From NCBI RefSeq assembly GCF_907165205.1, contig NC_058196.1:27012501-27076500 (forward strand): a DNA stretch of 64,000 nucleotides, in the 5' to 3' direction. Below are positions 11,960 through 24,084 of this stretch, piece after piece. The stretch is from Coccinella septempunctata (lineage: Eukaryota; Arthropoda; Insecta; Coleoptera; Coccinellidae). Position 1 is the first letter of the stretch. Each line of letters starts with the position of its first letter. A program made the translations under genes and the position numbers. The notes under the pieces are model-generated. The model saw only the letters and a list, made by a program, of their open reading frames with translations, ran no database searches and had not been told where the DNA came from.

Positions 11960-12750
11960 TATTTCATTTATTATTTTATTTCATTTCTGTAATTCTCGAT
12001 ATTTTTTTAAGAAATAGCATCAAGCTCCTAATGCTGTCTTTATGTTTTTCAGGAAAATTTGAATTCTGTCAATTTCTCAATATTTTTTCTTACTTTGATT
12101 TTTTTGTTGTATCAGATCAGTTAAAGTGAAAAATAAAGTGTGAAAAATGAATTGTTATTGCAATTTAGTTTTTTGATTCAAAGGTGTTTCATACCAGCTC
12201 GGCATGAATAAAAATCGACCGGGTATAGTTAAATTCTTTTATTGAGAATCTCAAACAAATTATTCACAAAAATTCACATAGATATTCCGTCGATTCAAAT
12301 AATTCGTAATCATTAAATCAGTTCAGAAACTTAAATGTTTCTATAAATTTCGACTCATGTCAAATAATCTGTTCATCGTGATCAATATCAACATGCAATA
12401 TACAACAATAACAAAAATAATAAATAGGTAAAGTACAAGAATAATATGAGCGGCCAAATGCCAAAGCTTATATACACACAAAATATTCGAATTTTCACAT
12501 AGAAAATTACATAAAATTTTTTACCTTTATGCAATTGGCAACATTTTTCGGAATTTATTATCTACTTGTCTGTTTGTCCGAGCAGCCCAAGGTAATCGTA
12601 CTGTTTATTACTTTTGACTAGTTGATTCTTCAACTTGATCGATGAACCTTGGCATTCAGCCGGTCATACTGAATTCCTAAACTCAACATCGACCAACTCA
12701 CCTCAGTTGATTAGGTTGAGCTGCTCGGCCATCAACATCGACGTCATCCA
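11960..12750 (-). other. Ubx: Ubx 3' UTR, extent uncertain
   Basis: This is the sequence immediately downstream of the Ubx stop on the minus strand. It is AT-rich and has no coding frame of note. Candidate AATAAA polyadenylation signals, seen as TTTATT on the plus strand, lie at 12604-12609, 12238-12243, 11967-11972 and 11975-11980. Insect Ubx transcripts often use tandem poly(A) sites, so several may be used. The true end cannot be chosen from sequence alone. Confidence 0.5.
12238..12243 (-). terminator. Candidate Ubx polyadenylation signal AATAAA
   Basis: A perfect AATAAA on the minus strand, 508 bases past the stop codon. Further AATAAA hexamers at 12604 and 11967-11980 are alternatives. 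Such hexamers are common in AT-rich DNA, so this is only a candidate. Confidence 0.3.
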
Positions 12751-13040
12751 CTAATTTTGATCGACCTGCGCAGCCGCGGCGGCCGCCGCCGCCGCTTTCT
12801 GTGCTTGCGCTTGTTTTTCCTGCTCGTTCAATTCCTTGATCGCCTGTATTTCCTTCTTCAGTTTCATTCTTCTGTTCTGGAACCATATTTTTATCTGTCT
12901 TTCCGTCAGGCAGAGCGCGTGCGCCATCTCTATCCTTCTTCGTCGCGTCAGATAGTGGTTCGTGTGGAATTCTTTTTCTAATTCGAGAGTTTGGTACCTC
13001 GTGTAGGTTTGACGACCTCTCCGTCTCAGACCATTTGCAC
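12751..13040 (-). CDS. Ubx: Ultrabithorax (Ubx) 3'-terminal coding exon: homeodomain, UbdA peptide, poly-Ala tail
   Basis: Ubx is a Hox transcription factor that specifies posterior thoracic and anterior abdominal identity and acts in the nucleus. Read on the minus strand, the exon follows a good acceptor (TTTTCTTCCAG, AG at 13041-13042). Its first two bases complete a Gly codon split by the intron. Then come ANGL, a full 60-residue homeodomain (13026-12847), the UbdA peptide beginning QAIKELNEQEKQ, nine alanines (12769-12795) and the ending QVDQN, with stop TAG at 12751-12753. That is 95 codons plus stop. DNA-contact residues Ile47, Gln50, Asn51 and Met54 are intact. Homeodomain features such as FHTNHYLTRRRR and RIEMAHALCL, with MKLKKEIQAIKE after helix 3, separate Ubx from abd-A (FHFNHYL, RIEIAHA) and Antp (MKWKKEN). 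There is no frameshift or premature stop. Upstream exons lie beyond a long intron and are not in view. Gene identity is very secure. The exact intron length is inference. Confidence 0.97.
12847..13026 (-). other. Ubx: Ubx homeobox (60 codons)
   Basis: This segment encodes the three-helix homeodomain. The N-terminal arm RRRGRQTYTRYQ contacts the minor groove. Recognition helix 3 contains KIWFQNRRMK, with Gln50 and Asn51 expected to read TAAT-type cores. It is complete, with no indel against the family's 60 residues. Confidence 0.97.
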
Positions 13041-14239
13041 CTGGAAGAAAATTACAACCTTTAAATATTTTTCAATGTCCAGTAATATTTTTTCAGGTAC
13101 TTTCGAAACGTGGCGAATTTTTTATTATAAGAATGGGAACAACGCAGGCAATAATATACATGTACACTCAAGTATGAGATGAAGAAACGATTTAAAGAAT
13201 AAAATTTGAAATTCATTTCAACAGATAATGAAAAAACATCTCCAACATCAGAATTTGTAATAGTGGAAGGAATATCAGAGACGAAGGAAATAGAAAAAAA
13301 GATTGGCTCATATATAAATTAAAACCCATTACAAATGAAAAAGATGTAATAAGGAAGAAATTAAAAATCGAATTACCTATTGAACAAGATCATCGAAAAC
13401 TGATTCAAACATAAGAAAACTTCACACAACAAAAACCACCGTATACACCACACCTCACCGGTCACAAGAACACAACGAAATGTGCCTTGAAACTTTGAGA
13501 AGAGGCCTACCAAAAACGGCGTACCTGATTGGTTTACCAAATTGATCCCCGCTGTTTGTACCTGTGTAGAATGTTAAGCAGTTGGACAAAAACGAAATTA
13601 TGGTTGCTGATGGAAAGTAGGGATGGAATTCGAAACGACCAAAATTACCTGCTTTCTTCGGCCATTAATACTGGGGGTTTGTGGCGAGAGAAATGGGAAG
13701 ATAATTCGAAATCGTTCAGATGACAAGCAATATTTCCGATAGATATTCATAAAAGAATTGAATGTTTCATAGGAACAACCAATAGTGTAGAGCATTTTAT
13801 CAGATAAGGTTTTCTTGTGGAATTCATTCATAATGAAAATATGACGAAAAATATCGCTGTTTTCGTGCTGAAAATAAAGTATTTTAGACAGTCGACACAT
13901 AAACTCTCGTCCAGAATTGTTCGATTAAATTTCAAGCAGAAAAAAATAGAAACATCGAAAGAAAACCAAAAGAAAAACAGAAGTTTAAGCCAAAACGAAA
14001 ACAAAAAGAAGGTAGACAATATTTTTTGCGAAAAACGACACGAGATGAATATCAGCAACTGAAAAACAATGGACTGGCGAAAAATCATTCATTATATCAA
14101 TTATGCCGACAGGTTATTCGAATAATTCGGTTCAAAATTCAGGTTTTACCCTTGTTAGAGACACAGAGAGCACCATTCATATTTTATTCGATTGCGATTT
14201 GTTGTCGACATCATAACGAGAACATCAGTGGGATTTAGA

Positions 14240-14540
14240 GCGAGCCAATTTGGGAATTGGTCCGATTTGCCGGCAAAATTCGAAAATATCGATACCGACG
14301 CTGAGTTACGACGCGCGGCGTCGGCCGCGGCAACGGTTCCATTAGAACGGCGGATAATTTAACTTAATAATAAATAAATGCAACATTATCGTATAATTTA
14401 TCCAGTGTAGAGGGGGCTTAATTACACTTTGATAAATCAAAAGCTGTACTTTATAATTGGATAATAAATCCGGTAGTGAGAGAGAGACGGAGAGAGGCAG
14501 CGGTAGATAAAACGTATCGTTTACGGACGGTTTGTTGGTC
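14240..14540. promoter_or_regulatory. Candidate intronic cis-regulatory island
   Basis: A CpG-rich stretch (GACGCGCGGCGTCGGCCGCG, 14309-14331 region) is followed by a TAAT-rich segment (GATAATTTAACTTAATAATA) and a GAGAGAGAGACGGAGAGAG tract at about 14478-14497 that fits GAGA-factor sites. It lies about 1.2-1.5 kb upstream of the homeobox exon. The motif mix is typical of Hox enhancers or Polycomb response elements, but function is inference. Confidence 0.35.
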
Positions 14541-16676
14541 TCTGCCGATATTGATTAGCCAGGTTTGTCAGGCGTTTTCGAAGATTAATCCTAGATTGGG
14601 CTTCATACGGTGGATGAAGATATATTGACCTTTTGTTGAGGTTTCACCTGTACGCTTATATCGAATTATTTTCGAAATAGAAACACCCTGAATATTCTAA
14701 GTGTACCAACATTTATTTCAAGAACTCTGAACATTTCCAGGCAGAAAAATCCCTTAAACTGTGAAAATTTCACCCTTAAAATGATGTGAACTAACGCGGT
14801 TGGTTGAAGCCAGTTCATTGTCTGTGATTTCCGAGAAATGTCGTTGAATTTTGGGTAAACGTTGAAAGTATTCATTGCTGAGGTAACTTTTTAAAAATTC
14901 AGCTTCATTTCGTGTTCTTCCGATAAGTTTTAGGCAATCCCCATTTCACTTAACTTCTCAAATATCTTCGAATATAGGTACCATGTCTAGAAGAAAATTT
15001 TGAGGTTGTAATAGATCATATAAAATGACAAAATCGAACTTTAACAATAAAGAAATAGATCTTCACCAAGAAACTGACTGTTCCCAAATCCCATTATCAG
15101 GTTGTTGAGGAGTTGTTGAAGGATGTAATATAGAAACGTTTCTTCAACACATTGTAAATCGATAAACTCGAAAAAAACATAACGTAATTTATTTGACTAG
15201 GATTTTCACACGTTACATGAGTGCATGGATAGAGTGGTTTAATGCACTTCAGATCTAGATAAGCGCTTAAGTGTGTGAAAAAAAGAGTGCATTCGAGTAT
15301 TTCTTGACGGATGACTGGATTGGGCCAACTGAACTTAGGAAATCTTAAGTTATCAAGAAATATGAGAAGGTCTGCACGTTGGAATGAGAAATTATATCTT
15401 CAAACCTCGAATTTTGGATGAAATAATAGTTTTTCTTCAACTAGCACAAGTGACTAGAAGAATATTGTAGCTTTACTCTGTAGCTCTATAATTCTCAACA
15501 AAGCATACAAGATAAAATAGCAATTTCAATATAAAGGAAATATACTCTGTGAAAATTTGTCAATATTAACTATACAATTTATGTGAAGATATAATTAATG
15601 CATGTTAATGTTGAATTTTCGCATATTTATAATTTTCCACATATCGAATAAATTAGTTGGAAAATGAAAATATCAACTGGAAATTTGATAATGAAATTTC
15701 AGCTCCAGTGGTTTTCCATGCTCTACATTAATTATCGAACTCACATAAAATTGAATTGCATGCTATTGTTATTCGACAACACTTCAAATCTTGCGGTTTA
15801 TTATTTCCAAAGAGTACTAAATATTCCAACATATAATACACAAATTAAAAGTCAGAAAAATATTTATGAATCATTGCGTAATTAAATGAGTTTTGAGCTA
15901 AGCTATCATTGTATAATCTTAGAGTTAATGAATTAATCTTCAATAATTTTAAATGTACGATTTGTATAGTTTTTTTCGTTCTAATTCTACTGAAGCCAAA
16001 AGCTAATTTTGTATTTTTTCATCTTTTTTTTAGATTTCTAAAAAAAATCAGGGGGATTACCAATATTTTTTGTGTTCATGGTATTTATTGGAAATAATTT
16101 TAGAAAAATCCATCCATTCCTCCACAATTTTCTCGAAAAAACGAAATGAAGATCTTCCAAGTTTCCTTTTAAGGGTTGAAAATTTGAGGGCTGAAAATTG
16201 AATTATGAAAAAATGAAAAAAAATTAAATTTTCAAGGTCATAAAACTCGAAATGAGGAAGATGGCCATTAGAGTTATTGATAAATTAATATAAATACATA
16301 GTTATCATATTTTTTGTATTAATTCTCTCAATTTTAATTTGAAACGATGTAAGTTGGAGACGACAAACCCAGATGAACTTCGGACTTCGGTCATGTATTC
16401 ATTGAATCTCGAACAAATTTCGAAAAACTCCGAGTGGACCCGATAATTTGTGGTCTCCAACCACTCATATAGTAATTTAGAAGCTGCCGAAGATGCTGCA
16501 ATCAATATTAATTGCGTGCATCGAACTTGATTGAGATATTTCATCGCGGTAGCGTAGGGGGGCTATTTAGAATAATATTCCCATGGCTCGCGGGCATCCA
16601 TATTTCGTGGCTAGCATGAAACTAACGCATTAAGTCGGGTTTCACGTGCGCCCCAACGTGGAACGACATCGAGATG

Positions 16677-16700
16677 CGATCGTATCTGCAGATACGATCG
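16677..16700. repeat. 24-bp perfect palindrome
   Basis: The half-site CGATCGTATCTG is followed directly by its exact reverse complement, with no spacer. It sits in a GC-richer unique island (16540-16860) inside the Ubx intron. It could be a binding site for a dimeric regulator, or a chance or hairpin structure. Confidence 0.95.
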
Positions 16701-18091
16701 TCGTAATCGATGATTAAACCAATTTCGGAGACGATGGATTTCGTGGGACCAGGCTGTCCAGAAAAATCATCTGGAAACCACATATTAGCCTTTTGGGGGC
16801 TAGCAGAGAACGGTAGCGATGGATCGCATCGATATATAATTTGATTTATACGGTTGACTGCGAATTTAAATGAGATGGTCGGAGTAAAAATAAAAAAATT
16901 AACGAAAATGGAAATAATAAATCACAGATATTTATCGGAAAAATATTATGGTTGTCGGTCTGATTCTGTAATGAAATAGAATTATTAAATCACTCTTCCT
17001 GAATCAATTTAATTATAATAAATAAAAAATAAATAAAATAACAAAATTTCTAACATTTCTTGTAACTCTGGATAAATTAAATTTTGTTTGAGAATTTTAT
17101 TACCCCTATACGTATTCAAGTTTCATGTTGATATCATTTTATCACAAATAATATGAAGATTAAAAATAGTTGACACGTAAATTGCAGAAAGCACAAAATT
17201 CGTTTTTTAATCGAGAAAATTCGTAAAAAATCACAAAATTGCTCTAGGTTTCAGACCCAATAAAAAACTCATTTCAATTGTTCGAAATTAAAGAATAAAA
17301 AGATAAAAAATCATAAAAGATAATATAAAAAAATTAATAATAATTTCCTTAAACATTTAAACGATTCCCATATAGCAAATCCTGTGTTTCTTTTCAATCA
17401 CGTACTGGCTTTCTACTTATAGTAGAAATGTCATGACAATATGTATGCACTCGATTAAAATAGTATAAATTATTTTTGATAATTTATTATTATTATTTCA
17501 ATAATTTCGATAAAATATTTGAAAAAAATGTTATGTAATGGAGATCTTAAAAATAAAATCTTCTGGACCGGCGGACCCGAACCCCCCCAAAACAATTGAT
17601 GTCACATATATGAGAGAAATTGAATGTCTGCCATCCCACATTTGTCGCCAAATAAAGATACACAGTATCCTGATAAACAGATGAGACTAAATAACTTCGA
17701 TCGCCCAAGTTCGTCCAACAGTCGACAAAAAGTTCTCCAGGGGGGGGGGGGGAGAGGGGGGCCAAGGGAGAGATTTACAACGCCATGTTGGAGTTGGGAA
17801 TTCGAACGGATGGGGGCAAAAACGATGAATTGGAAGATTGACTAGTAGGGACGGGTTACTTATGAAATTGAACTGTCTAGAAGTAAGACGAGGAAATGCG
17901 TAAATCTAGGAGGCTTTGTTGACGGTGCTAGTGGAAGCAAATATTGCGCGGGAAATGGCTTGGAAAAAGTGGCATTGGATCGGATTCAACCCTGCCTTGA
18001 TCACTTTTCTCCCTTTCTATATCTGATTTATCTTTTCGTTCGACTATTATTATAGGACATCACTTACATAGGATAGAATAAAAACAACTAA

Positions 18092-18974
18092 ACAGTGTGT
18101 TTTCAAAGGTCAGGCTTTTTTTGACAGAAGGTACAACTCATAAAAATAAGTCGTTTAACCAAAAATTGTCTATATAAAATATCTGAGATGGCTGAGATAC
18201 AACCCCTAGAAGTTCGACAATATTTCATTGAATTTCAACTACGGGACTATGGAAGGTGACTCCAGCATCGCAAAAAAAAAAATAAACATATGGCTGGACA
18301 ATGAATGGTTCAGTACCAAGTTCATCGGATTAGATGCGTTAGGTCACTTTTGAGAGAATCATAATTGTTGTATCGTGCAATTTAGGGGGAAGAAAATTTA
18401 GAAAATCGAGGCAGTTTCTTGAAAGTGCTTATGTTAGTTATGTTGAAAAACTGCTATGATGTTTCCCCATTTCATCCTATTTTTATGACGATTGTTAGAA
18501 TGTTCGAACAAGAAGATTGTGATGCCCATTGTTAAAAAATTCGTGAATAATTTAGACGAATTTTATTACTGAGATTTTGAAGTATTATTCTATTTTTTAC
18601 ACTTGTGTCCTAAGTCTCTTCTGTCATTTGGTATAGAAATGAGCCATTTCTCAAAATCGTGTGGTACTAAAAAATAATGACAATTCAGCAATCCTAAGTT
18701 TCCATTTTCATTACCACGTAAATATCGAACGAGCCAATATCCTAAACGAAACCACATGGTCGAATCAGGAGATAAGTTTTTCCCACTGCTTTGCGATAAT
18801 TCAGCTAACAAACGGTCTAGTGCCGTATTAGGATCTATTTCAGTAATCATTTTCAATTTTTTTTTCAACTTTGTTACTTGGAAAGTTTTTTATGGGTGAT
18901 TTTTGGTGAAACGCTTCATTTTGACCAATTCTACCCTCTGTTGAAAAAAAAGCCTCACCTTCAATTATACCGTA
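18092..18974 (+). mobile_element. Family B element copy 1
   Basis: It has left-end sequence GTTTTCAAAGGTCAGGCTTT and a right end GAAAAAAAAGCCTCACCTTC near 18948-18962, inverted relative to each other. The interior matches the copies at 25846 and 52299. The outermost CAGGGTG/CACCCTG bases have decayed (CAGTGTG; ACCGTA). A 92-codon minus-strand frame (18590-18868, with WFRLGYWLVRYLRGNENG) is open here but disrupted in the other copies. It is unrecognised. Confidence 0.85.
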
Positions 18975-20984
18975 TATAAAGTATGAAGTGAATAGAGGAA
19001 ACAAAAACCTTGCGAGTCACTTATACAGGGTGTGGTAGAATATCTTCATTACAAAACTCTAAGAGTTGTTTTTGACTGTTTTATGAGAAATTGTGTCTTT
19101 CTGCTCAGAGAGAAAATCGATGTGAAATAAAAGAATAACACTCGGATTTGTCATGATATTTCGAAAAATGAGTTTTTATATGTATAGGGTAGTCATAATA
19201 CCGTTACTGTCACGAACATGTTTAAAATAAACCCCTAACACCTAACCAACCCCCTTTCTCACTCACTTTCACCCTTACAAAATAGCTTATTTTTAATCAC
19301 ACCCAAACAATCCCCCCCGGTCTAGCATCCCTTCGAAAAAATTGAGTGACAAATCATTCCTGTCTCTTATACCCTTCTGCTAGCTGCGTCTCCACTCCTA
19401 CACACCGTGAGCTGAAATAAGTGGTAGTAATATTATTTCCAGGGCATGCCTAAGTTATTTACAGCCACATGGCGAATTTGGGGTGGGTATGCTTGTGTTA
19501 AATTAGATAGTGGTCCCCCCTCGTGAAACCTTGAAGAGGAAACTGGCGAATATGATAGAGTCGCCGTATATAAGCCTCAGGAATTTATAGCTGAATGAAT
19601 GGACGATTTTCCAATAACGATAAAAGGGGAGGAATATTGGGAGATTTCAATTCTGGATTGGATCACGTGGGAAATGGTAATTTTTCGTAATTTTTTTCGG
19701 AGGAATTCGTAAAACAACAACTGAGCGGATTAGGCCAGTTCATCCGGTCAACTTTCTAATTGGGCGCGTTTTTTAACAACTCCCAGAAACGCCAGGTACA
19801 ATAAAGGGAGCCAACCGGGCCGTTAAAGATGTTGGGCCCGAAAAAAAGGTCGAATTTTTCTCCCGCCGTTATCACGCTGAACATGTTTTATATCAGCAGC
19901 GCATAATGCATTTATATAGACATTTGCGACCCGCGGGACCGAGGGGTCTCTCTTATTTTAATTCGAAGAAACCTCTCTATGGTGAAATAAAAATGAAAAA
20001 GCCGTAATGGGGGATATTGTCGGGCGGGGAGAGAGATGAATAAGAGAGAGGAACGGGAAAAATAAATTAGAAAGTGAGGGATCTGCCACTTTTGCAATTA
20101 GGCGAGAGCTTAAAATGATTACTTCTCAGGCGCGCGTTGGGGTAATTGCCTCCGGAGAAGGGCCTGTGAATTTTTTTCGGGTTTTTCGGCATGGCCAACT
20201 TGGTATCTGGAGAGTTTTAAAAGACACACGATAAAATTTCATTTCATACAGGGTTGAAATGACGAAAATAAGGGTTTTGACTAATATAGGACCAAATGGA
20301 GCTTAACGCGATAAACCTTACTTTTTTAATTTGAAAAATTAATAATGTTTTGCTTCTCCATGTACATTTTTTTTACCCAAAATAATTCGCTCAATATCAC
20401 CTTTTTAAATTTAAGCTAAGTGCATGTGTTACCCGAGAGTAAAAAACGTTTAACACGTCCTCTCTGAAAAAAATGCTGCTCAAATTCTGAATCGACTCAC
20501 TTAGAGGATTCTATATCTCCTTTATTATTCAATGTCAGTAGAAGGATACATAAAGGAGATCTTTACTTTTCAGCTGTTGCAATTAATGTACACAATTCTA
20601 GGCCAATTTTCAGTTAAACAAGAACTGTTTTCTCTTTCAACCGTGGTGTAAAAAAAATCGAAATAAAACTGGGTAATTGATGGAAAAAAGTGGCCGTGGT
20701 TTGTAGATTTAAATTGCTGACGTATGTCAATATTTTATAATAATCCTCCATCAAACAAGATTGAACGTAAATGTACCTTCGAAGTGGATCAGAAACCAGA
20801 AGATCTGTAGATCCTAATTCACTGGCTTTTCTACCCAGAGGATTTAAACACTGTGAAATCTGTTATTGAAACACCTAAAAACCTTCTTGACATAAGGTGG
20901 AGAACAGTAGAGAAATCTTAATAAGATATGAAGGAAAAAACGAATTTTTCGTCCAGTGTGAACTTTCAAATAACTGCTTTTCTA
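18975..20984. other. Ubx intron, part 2
   Basis: It begins with a likely solo end of another inverted-repeat element (TA-CAGGGTGTGG, 19024-19035), whose partner was not located. A GC-richer island at about 19480-20190 contains GAGAGAGATGAATAAGAGAG at 20028-20049, a GAGA-type tract. The rest is AT-rich, with no gene. Confidence 0.45.
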
Positions 20985-21608
20985 CATGGTGAGTATTTGA
21001 CTCGTACGAATATTTTAACATCAGTAGATTCTTGAGCTCGAAAGAAGCCCTTTTTTCCTAAACCATTTTTTCCGATTCGGACCTGATAAAAAGATATAGC
21101 CATTTCAAGTGTTAATAATGAGCTGTGTCACCCCTGGAAAACAAAGTTATCTCCAGAATAACCAGCTAAATCTGTGACACTACATATCTGTGGATCTTTT
21201 AAACAGAGTTGTATTCAGCCAAAGTATTCATTTTTAAATTTCAATGATACTTTTTAATTTTTGATCATCAAATTACTTGAAAACGCCGCATCATATGAGA
21301 AAATATGAAGAATACTTTGATTTTACAAAACGTTCAAATATTCATTAGATATTGTCCAAATTAGTTTCAAGAGTGGGGCTCTTTGAATTTTTGGTATTTT
21401 TATGGTACGTAATGATCATAATGAGAGAACTAGAAGACGTGGGTGATATCTTGTATTGGATAAAACAGTTTGTAATAATTTTTTTTTATAGTTTTTCAAA
21501 GCCTGTTTCTTTTGAACCGAGCCGATTCGAAAAAAATGGTAAAGGATTAAAGTGTTTCTTTTGACCTCAAGAATCTATACTGTTAGGATATTTGTACAAG
21601 AACATTCT
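20985..21608 (+). mobile_element. Family A MITE copy 2
   Basis: It starts TA-CATGGTGAGTATTTGACTC, followed by the full left inverted end and the complete interior. The right end reaches TCAAGAATCTATACTGTTAG and TTTGTACAAG, then loses the last 20 or so bases. It has the same orientation as copies 1, 3, 5 and 8. Confidence 0.88.
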
Positions 21609-21908
21609 CAATTTCATAAGCTGAAATGAAATCCTTCAAAAAATCCTCATACCTGACGAACTAAAAAATTTTTGAGAAAATTTAAGAATTTCGATAAATT
21701 AAAAAAAAAAAAACTCGAAAACGGCTGAACTGTTTCTGATCAAAATCAGTAGCATCCGATGAGCACCAACGTGCAAAATATCTAATTGATAGATTGAAAA
21801 TTGCGAACTGTAGCGTGCTCACAATAATTTTCCCGAAAAATTGGAATAACTCAAAAACCGTTTTTCATATTTTCACCAAAATCGAAAGGCTGCGTGGAAA
21901 CTTTTTAA

Positions 21909-22317
21909 CCCATTCTAAATCTACTTCCCCCGAAACGAATTTCGTGAAAACTGTCCTAACCTAACCTAAAAATTTTCCTAACTAACCTAACCTAACCTAA
22001 CCTATTCTGCATCTACGTTCCCCGAAACGAATTTCGTGAAAATTTTCGTGAAACAATCACTTTCACCTCATTGTACCGAAATGATGTTACGGTTAAAGAA
22101 TCCAACTTCACAACCAATTCGAATGGTTCCTAAACAGCATCAGGGGCTAACCTAACCTAACCTAACCTAACCTATTCTGCATCTACGTTCCCCGAAACGA
22201 ATTTCGTGAAAATTTTCGTGAAACATTCACTTTCACCTCATTGTACCGAAATGATATTACGGTTAAAAAATCCAACTTCACAACCAATTCGGATAGTTCC
22301 TGAACAGCATCAGGGGC
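21909..22317 (+). repeat. 170-bp tandem duplication with CCTAA telomere-like tracts
   Basis: Two nearly identical 170-bp units (about 21978-22147 and 22148-22317) each start with four to five CCTAA repeats, then CTATTCTGCATCTACGTTCC and a body ending CAGCATCAGGGGC. A degraded partial unit precedes them (21909-21955) and is followed by more CCTAA. This is a young local duplication anchored on a telomere-like array. Confidence 0.93.
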
Positions 22318-24047
22318 TTGTACTAGCCTCATGTAGGACGCCAAACTAAGTTATAGTTCCGCTAATAAAGAAGAATCGATCGACGTCGAAGTGCGGTCTG
22401 TTAATTGGTATATAATTTTGTTTACGGCAGGGCCACTTTGGTCCTCTAACTGTGTTACTTTCGACCAGGGGGACAGTATATATATACGAGCGTAGTAAAC
22501 TGAGCAAACACGACAAGGAATAGATGGTTGGCGTGATGTAAACACAATTACTGAATCAATGTGAATGTGGGGAGAGGGGCATAATTCAGCATTGCTCGCC
22601 TATTGGTCATGTTTACAGGGCTATAACACCAAGTAAAGGGCGAGCATTTACCGCAATAAATGTGTAATCAGTCAAGGCGTACGTTCATCCTGGTCCAGCC
22701 ATCATACAATTTTTTGGAGCTACGTGGAGGACTCATAATTTGACTATAAATTGATAAATGCCAAAGTATATGCCACCATGATTTCCCTTGAAACTTCCAC
22801 CCTTCAACTACGATTTGAATGAAATTTCTGATAACGGAATCTAATGTTAAAAAATCATCGACAGTTCAAAAAAGGGATTTTGCTGGCATTTATCGATACA
22901 ACTTCCTTCTTCACTAACAACAAGACATAAACCTCCCCAGCCATATTTTGGTGCAATTCATCAATTTTACATCCACCCCTAAGCCCTCAAACTGCCCATG
23001 GCCGACTGACAAAGACCGCCATCGATTGGGCCCAGTGATTTACAATGCTTGTTTAACAAACCATAAAAGTCTTGTCTCATATTACCAATTTTAAATAGGT
23101 GCGTGCACATTGGGAAACTGAAGTTACTAACGAATCCCGTAGTTTATGATAGGTTGGATGCAGATGTGGGAGACGTGAAGGACATGCTGTTCGAATAGAT
23201 CATGGTGTATTTGGGGAATCGTTTGTGATGCATGTGGTTTAACCGCAATGTCGTTAATTTGCTGGTTTCGTAGGAAATGTAGACGTCTGTATGTGTGCCT
23301 ACCGCCGCACAAACAAGGACCACGAAAATATTTTTCGAGGGAAGCTTGGAAAGAGAATCGTCCCCATGAATTTCACCCCTAAAAATAGTATTTTTCATCT
23401 CAGAGTCCTGTCATACGAAAATCACTTCATTTGGTACATTTTTAATATATTTTTGTTCCATTACCCTATTTCTTCAAAGACAGTACAAGTACAGTATTGT
23501 ACTTTCATATTATGGATTTTATTCATCAGCGTGACTTAACCATCACCCTCAAAATAACCCTGCAAAAAACGAAAGAATTTGTTAAATTTTTTATTACACC
23601 AGGTCCAAGTTAAACTTGCATTTCTTGCCATCTGTTTGATATAGATTCTATCCGAAGCTAGAGCTAGAGCCACTCACTCGTAACTTTTTGAAGAACATAA
23701 TTCTGATAGCGAAATGAAGTTTGGACTAGAATTCCTTACAAATTGATGACAACTGACTGATCAATGTAAATCCCAATTTTGGTCTTCACAAAGGTGGTAC
23801 CATCCTTGATATCAAATATTTTATCAACACCAGACTAACTGCTGCTGAAGGGTTCAACAAAAATGGTAAATTTCGACAGGAACATCGTTCGTTTTGGGTA
23901 TACGTCTTTTTAAGTATTTTATTGAACCAGGCAGCTTGATACTAAAGAGTGACAACATCCCAACACCCGGTATTATGTAATATTTGTGATGAGCGACCGT
24001 TCGGTCAAAATTTCCCGAATCCTTGGTCAACAGATATCAAATAATAC
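22318..24047. other. Ubx intron, part 3
   Basis: No gene recognised. A GC-moderate patch at 22330-22640 includes an AT run, CAGTATATATATACGAG. Overlapping frames at 23127-23539 on both strands are unrecognised. Confidence 0.45.
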
Positions 24048-24084
24048 AGGGTGACCTTTCGATATAAGGTGGTTGGTAAATATG

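Larger units (their letters stand above)
13041..18091 (-). other. Ubx intron, part 1
   Basis: Intronic by position, upstream of the homeobox exon acceptor. It is mostly AT-rich, with two GC-richer islands listed separately (14240-14540 and 16540-16860). A run of 13 G occurs at 17740-17752. Frames of 60-100 codons at 13529-14240 on both strands resemble no protein. No Ubx microexon could be recognised. Confidence 0.6.

Noticed and set aside
11241..12750. miR-iab-4/iab-8 seed sites in the Ubx 3' UTR
   Set aside because: Looked for GTATACG and ATACGTA on the minus strand in the first 1.5 kb after the stop and saw none. The 3' UTR limits are unknown, so absence is not conclusive.
12698..12981. 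Frames at the Ubx exon in other phases (62 and 74 codons)
   Set aside because: They are out of frame with the homeodomain. The real frame has no upstream ATG because the exon starts at a splice acceptor.
17740..17770. G-run (13 G then AGAGGGGGG)
   Set aside because: Could form a G-quadruplex, but a homopolymer this long is also a common assembly or slippage artefact; no context supports a function.
22470..22500. TATATATATACGAGCG as a promoter
   Set aside because: A simple AT run with no initiator or downstream gene; listed only as an AT run.
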